Assembly (NCBI GenBank): GCA_036939975.1
Contig: JALLPB010001425.1
Coordinates: forward strand, 1-13,298
Reading direction: 5' to 3'
Origin: Cyclostephanos tholiformis
Taxonomy: Eukaryota; Bacillariophyta; Thalassiosirophyceae; Thalassiosirales; Thalassiosiraceae
DNA: 13,298 bases
The position numbers and the translations under genes are program-made. Numbering within the stretch: the stretch's first letter is position 1; each line of letters starts with the position of its first letter. Shown piece by piece: positions 1-9,148 of this stretch. The notes beneath the pieces were generated by a model that saw only the letters and a program-made list of their open reading frames with translations, ran no database searches and had not been told where the DNA came from.

Positions 1-139
1 ACCGACGACCGACGACCGACGACCGACGACCGACGACCGACGACCGACGACCGACGACCGACAACCGACGACCGACGACCGACGACCGACGACCGACGAC
101 CGACGACCACGGCCGACGACCGACGACCTACGACCAACA
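1..139. repeat. 7-bp minisatellite (ACCGACG)n
   Basis: About 19 head-to-tail copies of ACCGACG start at the first base. The array is perfect for eight units, has a one-base variant (ACCGACA) at 57-63, and then six more perfect units. It decays after 106 (accacgg, acctacg, accaaca). It probably continues left of the window. Because seven is not a multiple of three, all plus-strand frames read the same heptapeptide cycle (T-D-D-R-R-P-T). Frame 3 is open from the window edge to a TGA at 210-212, so the array could be the C-terminal end of a gene entering from the left, but nothing else supports that. The unit is not a known telomere repeat. Confidence 0.95.
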
Positions 140-438
140 AAAAATGACCGACAAAACCAACGTAATGCAGGATATGGATGAGGAGATGGAGGATGGGGTG
201 TTGGGGATTTGAATGTTGTTGTGGATGTCATTATATTATTTGTGGGGTCTGTTGTCTTTCGATTAATAAAATTAAACCAAGGAGAAATGTAACCAGATTG
301 TTTCGTGTTACCCCATAGGTTGATAGCTCCTTACCCTTATCGGCTTCAAATAATTATATGATACCGGGAAAAATGATTCGATTTGATCTTTACTTTACTC
401 AAACTGATTTCCCCCCTCCCCTCCACTCCTCACTTAAC
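140..438. other. Intergenic / 3' flank of RPT5
   Basis: This stretch lies between the minisatellite and the RPT5 stop codon and is much more AT-rich than the gene beside it. It should contain the 3' UTR of RPT5, which is transcribed leftward. I see no canonical AATAAA on the minus strand here. A plus-strand AATAAA lies near 264-269 and could serve a gene entering from the left. No RNA gene or conserved coding stretch is visible. Confidence 0.5.
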
Positions 439-1929
439 TTACGCGAAGTAATCCAACGATCCCTTCTTCTTCGCTGCCACCTCGCTTATTGCCTCGATGA
501 AGTCCTCGTGTACGATCTCGGACCTCTCCCCACGCAACGCGAGCATCCCCGCCTCGACACAGACGGCCTTGAGCTGGGCGCCGTTGAAATCCTCGCAGCT
601 TCGCGCCAGCTCCTCGAACACAACCTCGCCGCTAACGTTCATCTTGCGCGAATGTATGCGCAATATCTTCGCGCGTGCGTCCTCCGGGGGATGGGGAAGC
701 TCGATCTTACGATCAAGACGGCCGGATCGCAGCAATGCCGGATCGAGCACGTCTGGCCTGTTCGTTGCCGCGATGACCTTGATCATGTCGTTGGAATTGA
801 AACCGTCGAGCTGACTCAATAGCTCGAGCATCGTGCGCTGCACCTCCCTGTCCCCGGACTGATCCCCGCCGAAGCGCTTCGTGCCGATGGCATCGAGCTC
901 GTCGATGAATATAATCGCGCCGCACGAGGTTCCATCGGCTATCTTCTCCTTCGCGAGCTCGAACGCGTCCCTTATTAACTTGGCGCCGTCCCCGATGAAC
1001 ATTTGTACCAACTGTGGACCCGCGAGCTTGAGGAAGACGGCATTGGTCTGGTTGGCACACGCGCGAGCCAGGAGGGTCTTTCCGGTACCGGGCGGACCGT
1101 GGAGCAATACGCCCTTGGGGGGCTTGATGCCGATGGTATCGAACATCGCCTTGTGTGTCATGGGAAGCACGATCGCCTCGATGAGTTCCTGTATCTGCTT
1201 GTCGGCGCCGCCGATGTCGGAATACTCCTCCGTGGGACGTTCGTCGACTTCCATCGCCTTGACGCGGGAGTCGAATTCGGCTGGGAGCTTCTCGAGTATA
1301 AGGTACGAATCCTTGTTCGTGCCCACGAGGTCGCTCGGTCGTAGCTCGTTCGTGTCCACGAGTCCCGGCACCGGTAGGTATATCGTCTGCCTCGTCGACG
1401 TTCGTATCACCGCGCTACGGGTCTTGCGCTGCGCGTCGACGTCCGTCGCCCCCCCCTCCTCGTCGTTGCCATCGTCGTCGTCGAGTCCGTCCTCGGCCTC
1501 CGGCTCCAGCACCTCGACGACGTTCCCCACGAGGTACGGAAGCTGCTTGTTCAATTTCACCTTCTCGATGTTCTCGCGGATGCGCTCCCGCTGAGCCCGA
1601 CTCTCGTGGTTGATGCGCTGGACGTCGCTGCGGAATATGCGTATCTCGTTATCGATCAACTGGATGCGCTGTCGAAGTTCGGCGATAGACATCGCCGACG
1701 TCTCGTCGTCGATCATGACGTCGTCCTCGTCGCGCGCGGCGCCGTCACCCTCGTCCTCCTTGGACTCCTCGCCCCCGCCGGATGCGCCGCCCCCGCCGCC
1801 GGTGGCGGGCTTGTCATTTTTGTCGCCCCCGGAGGAGGAGGATCCTCCTTCCTCGGCATCCCCTCCGCCGCCCCCTCCGGCGTCGTTGGAGTCGCCCCAG
1901 ATGTCGGCTCCCTCGAGGTCGTCGCTCAT
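439..1929 (-). CDS. RPT5: 26S proteasome regulatory subunit 6A, AAA ATPase RPT5/PSMC3
   Basis: One of six AAA ATPases in the 19S base that unfold ubiquitinated substrates and thread them into the 20S core, in cytosol and nucleus. The frame is uninterrupted and gives 496 residues. A disordered Gly/Asp/Glu/Ser N-terminus (1-75) is followed by a coiled coil (about 80-128), an OB domain (about 130-220) and the AAA module. Visible motifs: Walker A GPPGTGKT 278-285, pore loop MFIGDG 310-315, Walker B IIFIDE 339-344, sensor-1 ATN 388-390, and the arginine-finger segment LLRSGRLDR 399-407. Yeast and human proteins have about 434-439 residues; the excess lies in the N-terminus, an acidic OB loop (142-166) and a short insert before Walker B. 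The start was chosen because MSDD has A at -3 and matches the family's length better than the in-frame ATG at 2016, which would add 29 residues. The C-terminus ends YFA rather than the usual YYA. Identification is secure; the exact start is not. Confidence 0.96.
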   Translation of the reverse strand: MSDDLEGADIWGDSNDAGGGGGGDAEEGGSSSSGGDKNDKPATGGGGGASGGGEESKEDEGDGAARDEDDVMIDDETSAMSIAELRQRIQLIDNEIRIFRSDVQRINHESRAQRERIRENIEKVKLNKQLPYLVGNVVEVLEPEAEDGLDDDDGNDEEGGATDVDAQRKTRSAVIRTSTRQTIYLPVPGLVDTNELRPSDLVGTNKDSYLILEKLPAEFDSRVKAMEVDERPTEEYSDIGGADKQIQELIEAIVLPMTHKAMFDTIGIKPPKGVLLHGPPGTGKTLLARACANQTNAVFLKLAGPQLVQMFIGDGAKLIRDAFELAKEKIADGTSCGAIIFIDELDAIGTKRFGGDQSGDREVQRTMLELLSQLDGFNSNDMIKVIAATNRPDVLDPALLRSGRLDRKIELPHPPEDARAKILRIHSRKMNVSGEVVFEELARSCEDFNGAQLKAVCVEAGMLALRGERSEIVHEDFIEAISEVAAKKKGSLDYFA

Positions 1930-2218
1930 AGTGTTTTTTGATAGGTATTGTTGTGGCTGTTTCTCCGTTGTGGGTGGAGTACCGACCGCTAAGGACTCCC
2001 CAGACATCGCCCACATTCTTCACCCTTCTTTCCCGTACGATACGATACTCTTTACGTATTGTACTTTACGTGGAGGGGGGGGGACAAACGAAAAGTCGAG
2101 ACGGCAACCCTGCCGACGCCGCCTCCGTATCGTAGCTCTGCATCCTGCCCCCCCCATCCCAACCCATACCACAGATATAGCTAAGGATAGCAAAAAGATC
2201 CGGAAATAAACGCCAACG
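1930..2218. promoter_or_regulatory. Short shared 5' region between divergent proteasome genes
   Basis: About 289 bp separate the RPT5 start (leftward) from the PSMA1 start (rightward), so both promoters and both 5' UTRs must fit here. If RPT5 starts at 2016 the gap is only 202 bp. The stretch contains a duplicated CTTTACGT (2050-2057 and 2064-2071), TACGATA near 2036-2046 with its inverse TATCGTA near 2129-2135, a G9 run (2075-2083) and a C-rich run near 2145. I did not see the yeast Rpn4 PACE element GGTGGCAAA. Shared regulation is inferred from geometry. Confidence 0.6.
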
Positions 2219-3237
2219 ATGTTTCGCAACATGTATGATACCGACGTAACGGTCTGGAGTCCCGAGGGCCGTCTCCTTCAGGTGAGCGATGATGTTTCGT
2301 TGTTCCCGAATGTCCTTCCGTCCTGATTCCTAATAATATATTATGCTCACTCTCGCCAATCGTGTGCATGATTATTCATTCTCTCATGCTCGCGTGCTGG
2401 CGAATCTCTGATTGCGCATTTCATTTTCTCATCTCGCCCCCGCGCCGCCCGGATCCCTCATTGCAATTTTTCTCCTCGACGACAACTACAAACGATTGAT
2501 AGGTCGAATACGCCATGGAATCCGTCAAGCAGGGTTCGGCGTGCATCGCCCTGCGATCCGATACCCACTCCGTCATAGGCGCGTTGAAGCGATCGGTGTC
2601 CGAATTATCCTCCCATCAGCAGAAGATACTCGAGATCGACGATCACCTAGGTATCGGCATCGCGGGATTGACCGCCGACGCTCGCACCCTAGCGAAGTGG
2701 ATGAGGAACGAGTGCCTCAATCACAAGTACGTGTACGGCACGGCCATGCCCACCGGACGACTAGCGACGGACCTTGCCGACCGTCATCAGAGGACGACGC
2801 AGACGTACGTTAGGAGGCCGTACGGGGTCGGACTGCTTTTGGCGTCGTTCGATAAGAACGGACCGCACGTGTACCAGACCTGCCCGAGCGGGAACGTGCA
2901 CGAGTGCTACGCGACCGCCATCGGCGCGCGATCGCAGAGCGGTCGGACCTACCTCGAGAAACATCACGAAACGTTCCCGACCTGCGCGAGGGACGAGCTC
3001 ATAATGCACGCGCTTAGGGCGCTCGTCGGTTGCATCAGCGGGGACGGCGAGCTAACGAGCGAGAACGGAAGCATCGGAGTGGTGGGTAAGGACGAGAAGT
3101 TCACGTTGATCGAGGGTGCGGAGTTGCAGCCGTATCTGGACAGGCTGGAGCTCGAGGGGGGGAACAACGGGGGGGATGCCGAGGACGAGGACGAGGCGGA
3201 GGCGGAAGAGAAGGAGGATGATGCCATGGAAACATAA
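2219..3237 (+). CDS. PSMA1: 20S proteasome alpha subunit, PSMA1/alpha-6 type
   Basis: A non-catalytic alpha-ring subunit of the 20S core, which gates substrate entry and forms the docking surface for the 19S ATPases. Exons 2219-2281 and 2503-3237 give 265 residues (human PSMA1 has 263). Exon 1 encodes MFRNMYDTDVTVWSPEGR, which matches the PSMA1 N-terminus almost residue for residue. The alpha-subunit signature continues across the intron as LLQ|VEYAMESVKQGSA. Later family blocks are visible: IAGLTADAR, RRPYGVGLLLAS, YQTCPSGN, IGARSQSGRTYLE and GIVGKD-like GVVGKDEKFT. The C-terminal 30 residues are highly acidic, as in animal PSMA1. The ATG at 2219 is used because it restores MFRN; the next in-frame ATG at 2231 would remove four conserved residues. 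It is divergent from RPT5. Assignment to this alpha type is secure. Confidence 0.96.
2282..2502 (+). other. Intron of PSMA1 (221 bp)
   Basis: Donor CAG|GTGAGC and acceptor GATAG|GTC. Removal joins codon 21 (Gln) to Val-22 in phase 0 and restores the alpha-subunit signature. It splits that signature in two. It is more than twice as long as most introns of the neighbouring HtrA gene. Confidence 0.93.
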
Positions 3238-3314
3238 AGGAGGGAAGAGCGATTGATGGGATGTGCGAGAATCGGTGCTTATCACGAAAAATAACGAACG
3301 ACTGACGAATGGGA

Positions 3315-3340
3315 GGGGGGGGGGGGGGGGGGGGGGGGGG
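3315..3340. repeat. G26 homopolymer
   Basis: Twenty-six consecutive G follow GGGA at 3311-3314, about 75 bp after the PSMA1 stop. It could be a genuine G-rich tract able to form a quadruplex. It could also be a sequencing or assembly artefact, since two-colour chemistry calls signal loss as G. Confidence 0.95.
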
Positions 3341-3403
3341 TTGGTGATATGGGCCCGAGGGGCGCTTGCTCGCTTCCCCCCCAAATCAGCGCCCCGCGGA
3401 GCA

Positions 3404-3450
<47 letters not shown>
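3404..3450. repeat. G47 homopolymer
   Basis: Forty-seven consecutive G, separated from the G26 run by 63 bases of mixed sequence. It is by far the longest homopolymer in the window. Composition changes visibly across it, with GC-rich sequence on the left and AT-richer on the right. The true length, and the contiguity across this point, should be treated as uncertain. Confidence 0.95.
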
Positions 3451-3451
<1 letters not shown>

Positions 3452-3845
3452 ATACTAGTCAAGCTTCTTCTATATCTAGGTCAGCGAACGCGGAACGTTT
3501 TTTACAATAATATGATATCATCTGAGTCCTACTCTTCAATTGGAAACTTGTATGCAACTTGTAAATTTTCCGCCTTCACCTTCACCGACGCGACCCGAGC
3601 ACCTATCCACCCTCTTAAGTTGTTCGAGACCGCCGAGCTGGAGAACTTCTCTGTGTGTGTGTGAATGTGGTTCGGTTATCAAAATCAAAGTACTCACACT
3701 CAAACAAGGAATGATGGCTGATCCCGTTCGGTTCACATCTTCTATCTTCATATCGATTATGGAAATACTTTCATTCCAAATGTGAAAGATCTGTCGCAGG
3801 TCGAAAACACTCCTTGACACAGAGCAGCGGATAGCTCTCCCTTAT

Positions 3846-6800
3846 TCAACCCGCCTTAGTTTCCAATGTCTTCCGCTTTTGTCGTTCCGCCCGAAGCTGT
3901 TTCAAGCGCGGGGATAGGTCTTCCGGCTTAACTTGAACCGTGATCTCTTTGTCCTCCCGCATCACTTTAACGCTCAATTCCTACTCTCAGTCGAGGCATT
4001 GTTCCAATGAGCAAGTGAGCTAACGGATTAAAAATACAAGACGCACATCGTATTCCATGCACGACACATACCTCTCCTATTGTTGCCCGGTCGATGATGA
4101 CGTGTGCATCATCGGCCTTCTCTACTTTCTGTCCTCCAATTTCAACGACGAAATCATATTTTTTGAGTCCACCCGTTTGTGCGGGAGAGTTCCTGAAAAC
4201 CTGTAATAATTGACAAATATAGATTTCATTTCATTCATCAAGCAGGATGGGATTGACGTGAATAAGAGTCAGCAACATTTATTTACCTTTTCGATCATCA
4301 CACCTTCCTTTTCGGGAATTTTCCTGCTTCTTTGATGAGTCTGAAGCTTGTTGTAATATCGCGCTAGATTCGGGTTCATCGTCGACAGGTGCACACCTAC
4401 GAAAGGAGAGAAGAGTGAAAGATGTCAGAGGTGAACGACTCGACTCGATGAATGGCATCATCGGTGTGCTATCGAGCTTACCAAGATAGCCATGAGTTAT
4501 TAGCTTGCCTTCGGATAGGTCATCGACTATCCCCATGACCTTGTTGATTGGGATGGCAAAGCTGGTGCCCTCCATATTCGCTCGAATGCAGGTGTTAATG
4601 CCCACGATATTACCGCTCTCTACATCGACGAGGGGTCCCCCACTATTTCCTTGGTTGACTAAATAATGACCGACAGTGAAGCTGTACCGTGAGGGAAAGG
4701 CGTCATCCTTGGGAAAGGAACTGAAAAGAACAGAAAATATAAAACTTACTCGCCGCATCGGTTTGAATATAGTCAAGCACGCCAAACTTATCGGGTATGC
4801 CGACTACCTTCGGGCAGCGCTTCAACCCCGAGATGATCCCGATCGTGCACGTGTTATCGAGTCCGCCTGGCGATCCAATGGCCGTGACGAAATTACCGAC
4901 CTCCATCAGGTCGCTGTCGCCGAGCTCTGCCACGGGCAGGCCGGCCATCAATCGTCGATGCTCGTCGGTTCCTTCGTCGGCGCCCCCGAACTCCGGCACG
5001 ATTTTCAAGACGGCAACGTCCACGATATCGTCCGAACCGCGCATCTCGGCCTTGAACCTCCTGCCGTCGGTGAGGAGCACATAGACACGGGTCGCACCCT
5101 CGACGACGTGCGCGTTCGTGAGGATGTAACCCTCGCCGTTTATGATGATGCCTGATCCCTGTCCGAAATCTACGTGCCCCCCCCCCAGGCGATCGTCGGA
5201 CGGGGGCGGGAGCGCACCGGGGACGCCGTCGAAGATATCTCCTCCACCTTCGTCGTCGTTGGCGGGATCGCCGATATTATTTCGGTCGTTGCCGTCGCCG
5301 CGTTGTTGCTTATGCCCCCCGAGTTTTTCCGTCGATGGCTCGATGCCGCCCCCGTCGTTGTTATCGGAGTAAGTCTCGGTCTCCAATCGCACGACAGCGG
5401 GCCCAACTCGCTTAATGGCGCGAGAGACCAACCCCAGGGCCTGGACACGATCTCCATTCAGATCGCGATAAGTCTTTGGCGCGGTGACGACGGTACGAAA
5501 CAGACTGCCCCTACGTTCGATAACATCGGCCTTCTCCGGATCGAGCACAACCGAAGGCGACGGCGACGACGGCGACGGCAAGGACGCAGGAGACGAGGAT
5601 AGCACCTTGCCGAAATGCACCTCGAAGGAGCCGTCATCATCCAAATCGACGAATTGATTCATTACCTGCGAAGTCCCAACGACGTCGAAAGAGGAGGGGG
5701 GAGGAGTGGGAGGGGGGGGGGGGGTTAAGCGATTTCATTTTCCTCCGAGGGAAGAACATGAAAAACAGACAAAACTCACGTTTCCTGCAAAGAAAATGAC
5801 AACGAATAATGCTACGGCATTCTTCGCGGCGCCGATCGCGACCATGGCCCGCCTCCTTCGTCTTTCCCATTTCCTCTTCTTGATAAGCGTAGTCGAGTCA
5901 ATATCCTTACTTTCCAACGAAGCGAAGATAGGCAATGGCGACGACGACGACGACGACGACGACACCATGGCGGGATCGTTCCGATCACTCTTCGGGCCGT
6001 GTCGTTTCCGGCGGCGTCTCGGGCGCGTGGCGCCGCCGTCGCCGTCATTGCTATCATTATCCGCCCGAACAACGTCGTTCGGGTCGACGGAATCATCGGA
6101 AGCGAATGTTGAAACGTCGGACGAGGAGGTAGTCGTCGCCGTCTCGTCGACAACGGGGGGGGGGGACGATACGTCAACGGCGCCCCCGCCGTCCTCCCCG
6201 ACGACGACGATAGTCCTATGAGGCCTATCATCCCTAATTATCCCTCGCAAAAACGACCGAAGGTAGGGCATGACGGAACCTCGAAGCGGCGGTCTTCCGG
6301 TAGTAGCTCCCGATAACTTCCGATCGCGACTTTCGTCCCCCGACAATCGTTCGGCGCCTTTGCTACCCCCATCATCATCGATTATTATTTTTGCGTCTCC
6401 GTCGACGCATCCTCCTTCCGACTCGTCGTCGTCCAACCGACATTCGACGTCGATCGCCTCGTCGTCACCGCCGTCGTCATCACCATCATAGTCGTACGAC
6501 GATCGTCGCCGTTTGACGGTGGCGGTGGTGGAGGAGGGGGGGTAGGAGGAGTAGTAGTAGGAAGCCCACGACGACGGTAGTAGGAGGAGCGATTTTCGGC
6601 CGAAATTGGCCCATCCGCTTTCCATCCCGAGAGGCATGAGATCGTCGATATCGTTCCCCCCTCGTCCCTCCTCCTCCTCCTCCTCCTCCTCACCCTCATC
6701 CTTCGCCTCTTCTTTTTCCGTACCTCTTCGTCGTCGTCGTCGTCGTCGCCCATCGTCATCGTCGTCGTCGTCGTTAGCGATCGTCGTCGTCGTCGTCGTA

Positions 6801-7084
6801 ATCGTCGAGTTCCGACAGGCGGCGTCGCCTCCGACGACGACGACGTCGTTTAGGTCGCTCGCATCGTCCTCGACGAAATCGACGTCGTCCTCCGAGCGCG
6901 AGCATCGAGGAGCGTCGATCGTCGTCGTCTTCCTCCTCCTCCACCCCCCGGCACCCGCGTCGTCGTATATTCCTCCCCCCCGCCTCCCCCCCACTCCTCC
7001 TCCCCCTCCTACTCGTCCCCCTCGGCGATGACGTCGGCACGATGTCGATCCCGCCGTTGCGACGCTCGAGGAAATCGTTCGCAT
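3846..7084 (-). CDS. Membrane-anchored HtrA/Deg-family serine protease with one PDZ domain
   Basis: An ATP-independent quality-control protease. Exons are 7084-5780, 5665-4750, 4658-4482, 4396-4287, 4200-4072 and 3980-3846; phases agree and give 923 residues. Residues 1-412 are low complexity, with Asp7 (105-111), Arg8 (113-120), Glu8 (132-139) and Ser8 (375-382). A Lys/Arg-rich stretch and a hydrophobic anchor follow (about 414-434), which predicts a cytosolic N-terminus and a protease on the far side of a membrane. The trypsin fold has an intact triad: His621 in TNAHVVEG, Asp651 in DIVDVAVLKI and Ser746 in GNSGGPL. A long Gly/Asp loop (about 535-600) precedes the His strand. The single PDZ starts at GYLGV (about 797) and a basic tail ends the protein. 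Exons 3-6 are AT-richer than exons 1-2. The protease-PDZ part is certain. The start is not: ATG at 5843-5845 (Met414, context GCCATGG) would give a 510-residue protein beginning with the anchor. The organelle is unknown. Confidence 0.85.
3981..4071 (-). other. HtrA intron 5 (91 bp)
   Basis: Donor GAG|GTATGT and acceptor GAGTAG|GAA, phase 0. Removal joins ATIGE to ELSVKVMRED, which completes the last strands of the PDZ domain. The intron has in-frame stops, so it must be removed. Confidence 0.85.
4201..4286 (-). other. HtrA intron 4 (86 bp)
   Basis: Donor AAG|GTAAAT and acceptor TTACAG|GTT, phase 0. Removal joins GVMIEK to VFRNSPAQTGGLK, the typical PDZ order of a binding-groove strand followed by SPA..GLK. 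Confidence 0.9.
4397..4481 (-). other. HtrA intron 3 (85 bp)
   Basis: Donor CTTG|GTAAGC and acceptor TTCGTAG|GTG, phase 1. Removal creates HGYLGVHLS at the protease-to-PDZ junction, a family hallmark. Confidence 0.9.
4659..4749 (-). other. HtrA intron 2 (91 bp)
   Basis: Donor GCGA|GTAAGT and acceptor ATTTAG|TC, phase 1. Removal yields YIQTDAAINQGNSGGPL, the active-site serine block. A more pyrimidine-rich upstream AG (TTTTCAG) was rejected because using it leads to a stop codon before the serine. Confidence 0.92.
5666..5779 (-). other. HtrA intron 1 (114 bp), with a C13 run
   Basis: Donor AAC|GTGAGT and acceptor TTCGCAG|GTA, phase 0. Removal joins the hydrophobic anchor (...FFAGN) to VMNQFVDL. 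On the transcript strand the intron carries C13 (5712-5724) and other C-rich stretches, forming a C-dominated pyrimidine tract. If the gene starts at 5662 instead, this would be upstream sequence, but the protein would then lack an anchor. Confidence 0.75.
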
Positions 7085-7280
7085 TGCGAGATGGGCGGCG
7101 AGCGATGGCGAAGGGGATGGAAGTGGGGGGAGGAAGGCCGACGGGGTCGGTCGTAGTCGTCGTCGTCGCCGCGGACGTCGGGGGGGGGGGAAGGACGAAG
7201 ACGACCGACGAGTACCGAATGGACGACGAACGACGCCGCGAGGCGGGCGACGGATACGACGACGACGACGCGCATCGTCC
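5935..7280. repeat. Dense CGA/TCG trinucleotide repeats within HtrA exon 1 and upstream
   Basis: Many short (GAC)n or (GTC)n tracts are scattered here, for example (GAC)8 at 5940-5963, tracts around 6721-6800, and more up to about 7275. The unit contains no stop in any frame on either strand, which is why overlapping frames are long here. Read in the HtrA frame, different tracts encode Ser, Asp, Arg, Thr or Val runs depending on phase. G and C runs are interspersed (G11 at 6155-6165, G11 at 7180-7190). Confidence 0.85.
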
Positions 7281-7755
7281 CTTCTTCTATTACCTCCTGG
7301 GAATGCCCACCCTGGATATGTCGGCCCGTGGCATAGAAGAGGGTGGGTGGTGGATTCGTTGAAGTGGGGTGGCAGGGGTTGGGGTGTTATTTTTTCTTTT
7401 CAGAAATAAATATTAGAAATATTATTATGATGGGGAAATCGACGGGAGGGGTTCTCGCAACGAGGGCAGTGAGAGATGTTGTGTCCCCCGCCCCCCCTGT
7501 GTACTACTACTCTATCTCGTATTACATTTTTTATGGATAGGTAGGTAGATAGGTAAATAACAAACTTTTTCCCGCCTTATTATTCCCGCCTTTGTTATTG
7601 TCGAAAAAATGCCGCGTGGAACGGGCGGAGGGAGGAAGCGGTGTTGAAGCGATGACGCCCATCATTGATTTTTTTTTCTGTGTGTGTGGGTGTGGGTCGG
7701 TTGTTCTTCGGCGTTGCCGTCATCGTTGTTGCCGCTGGCTTCTTGGGTCCTGTAA

Positions 7756-9148
<1,393 letters not shown>

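Larger units (their letters stand above)
3238..3845. other. Convergent intergenic region with homopolymer G tracts
   Basis: This region lies between the convergent ends of PSMA1 and the HtrA gene and should hold both 3' UTRs. Its left half has two long G runs, annotated separately. From about 3451 it becomes AT-richer, with a short TG run near 3652-3661. Frames open through the G runs encode only poly-Gly or poly-Pro and I do not treat them as genes. No RNA gene or known domain was recognised. Confidence 0.6.

Noticed and set aside
1..139. Telomere or CRISPR-like array
   Set aside because: The 7-bp unit ACCGACG is not a telomeric repeat and its copies are contiguous with no unique spacers, so it is a simple minisatellite.
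358..822. Plus-strand frame of 154 residues overlapping RPT5
   Set aside because: It lies antisense to the conserved RPT5 AAA domain and has no recognisable domain. It is a shadow of a GC-rich gene.
1930..2016. RPT5 start at the upstream in-frame ATG (2016)
   Set aside because: It would add 29 residues without family similarity and narrow the divergent gap. ATG at 1929 has A at -3 and gives a length nearer to the family, though the upstream start cannot be excluded.
2287..2410. Possible C/D-box snoRNA in the PSMA1 intron (GATGATG and CTGA motifs)
   Set aside because: The C-box match is imperfect, it sits only a few bases from the 5' splice site, and no convincing terminal stem was found.
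3263..3664. Open frame through the G runs (poly-Gly)
   Set aside because: Its openness comes only from homopolymer G (GGG codons); the rest shows no family features.
5706..6221. Plus-strand frame antisense to HtrA exon 1
   Set aside because: CGA/TCG repeats lack stops in all frames, so long antisense frames are expected. It also overlaps the intron and anchor that connect in phase to the protease.
6606..7031. Plus-strand Ser/Pro-rich frame
   Set aside because: It is pure repeat translation antisense to HtrA exon 1, with no independent support.
7390..7403. Pyrimidine run ending in CAG upstream of GGPPS, suggesting a 5' UTR intron
   Set aside because: No matching donor or upstream exon could be supported, so it is only mentioned in the intergenic entry.
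3652..7697. Similar TG-rich stretches near 3652-3680 and 7678-7705, both followed by TCGGTT
   Set aside because: The resemblance is mostly a simple TG repeat and too short to call a dispersed element.
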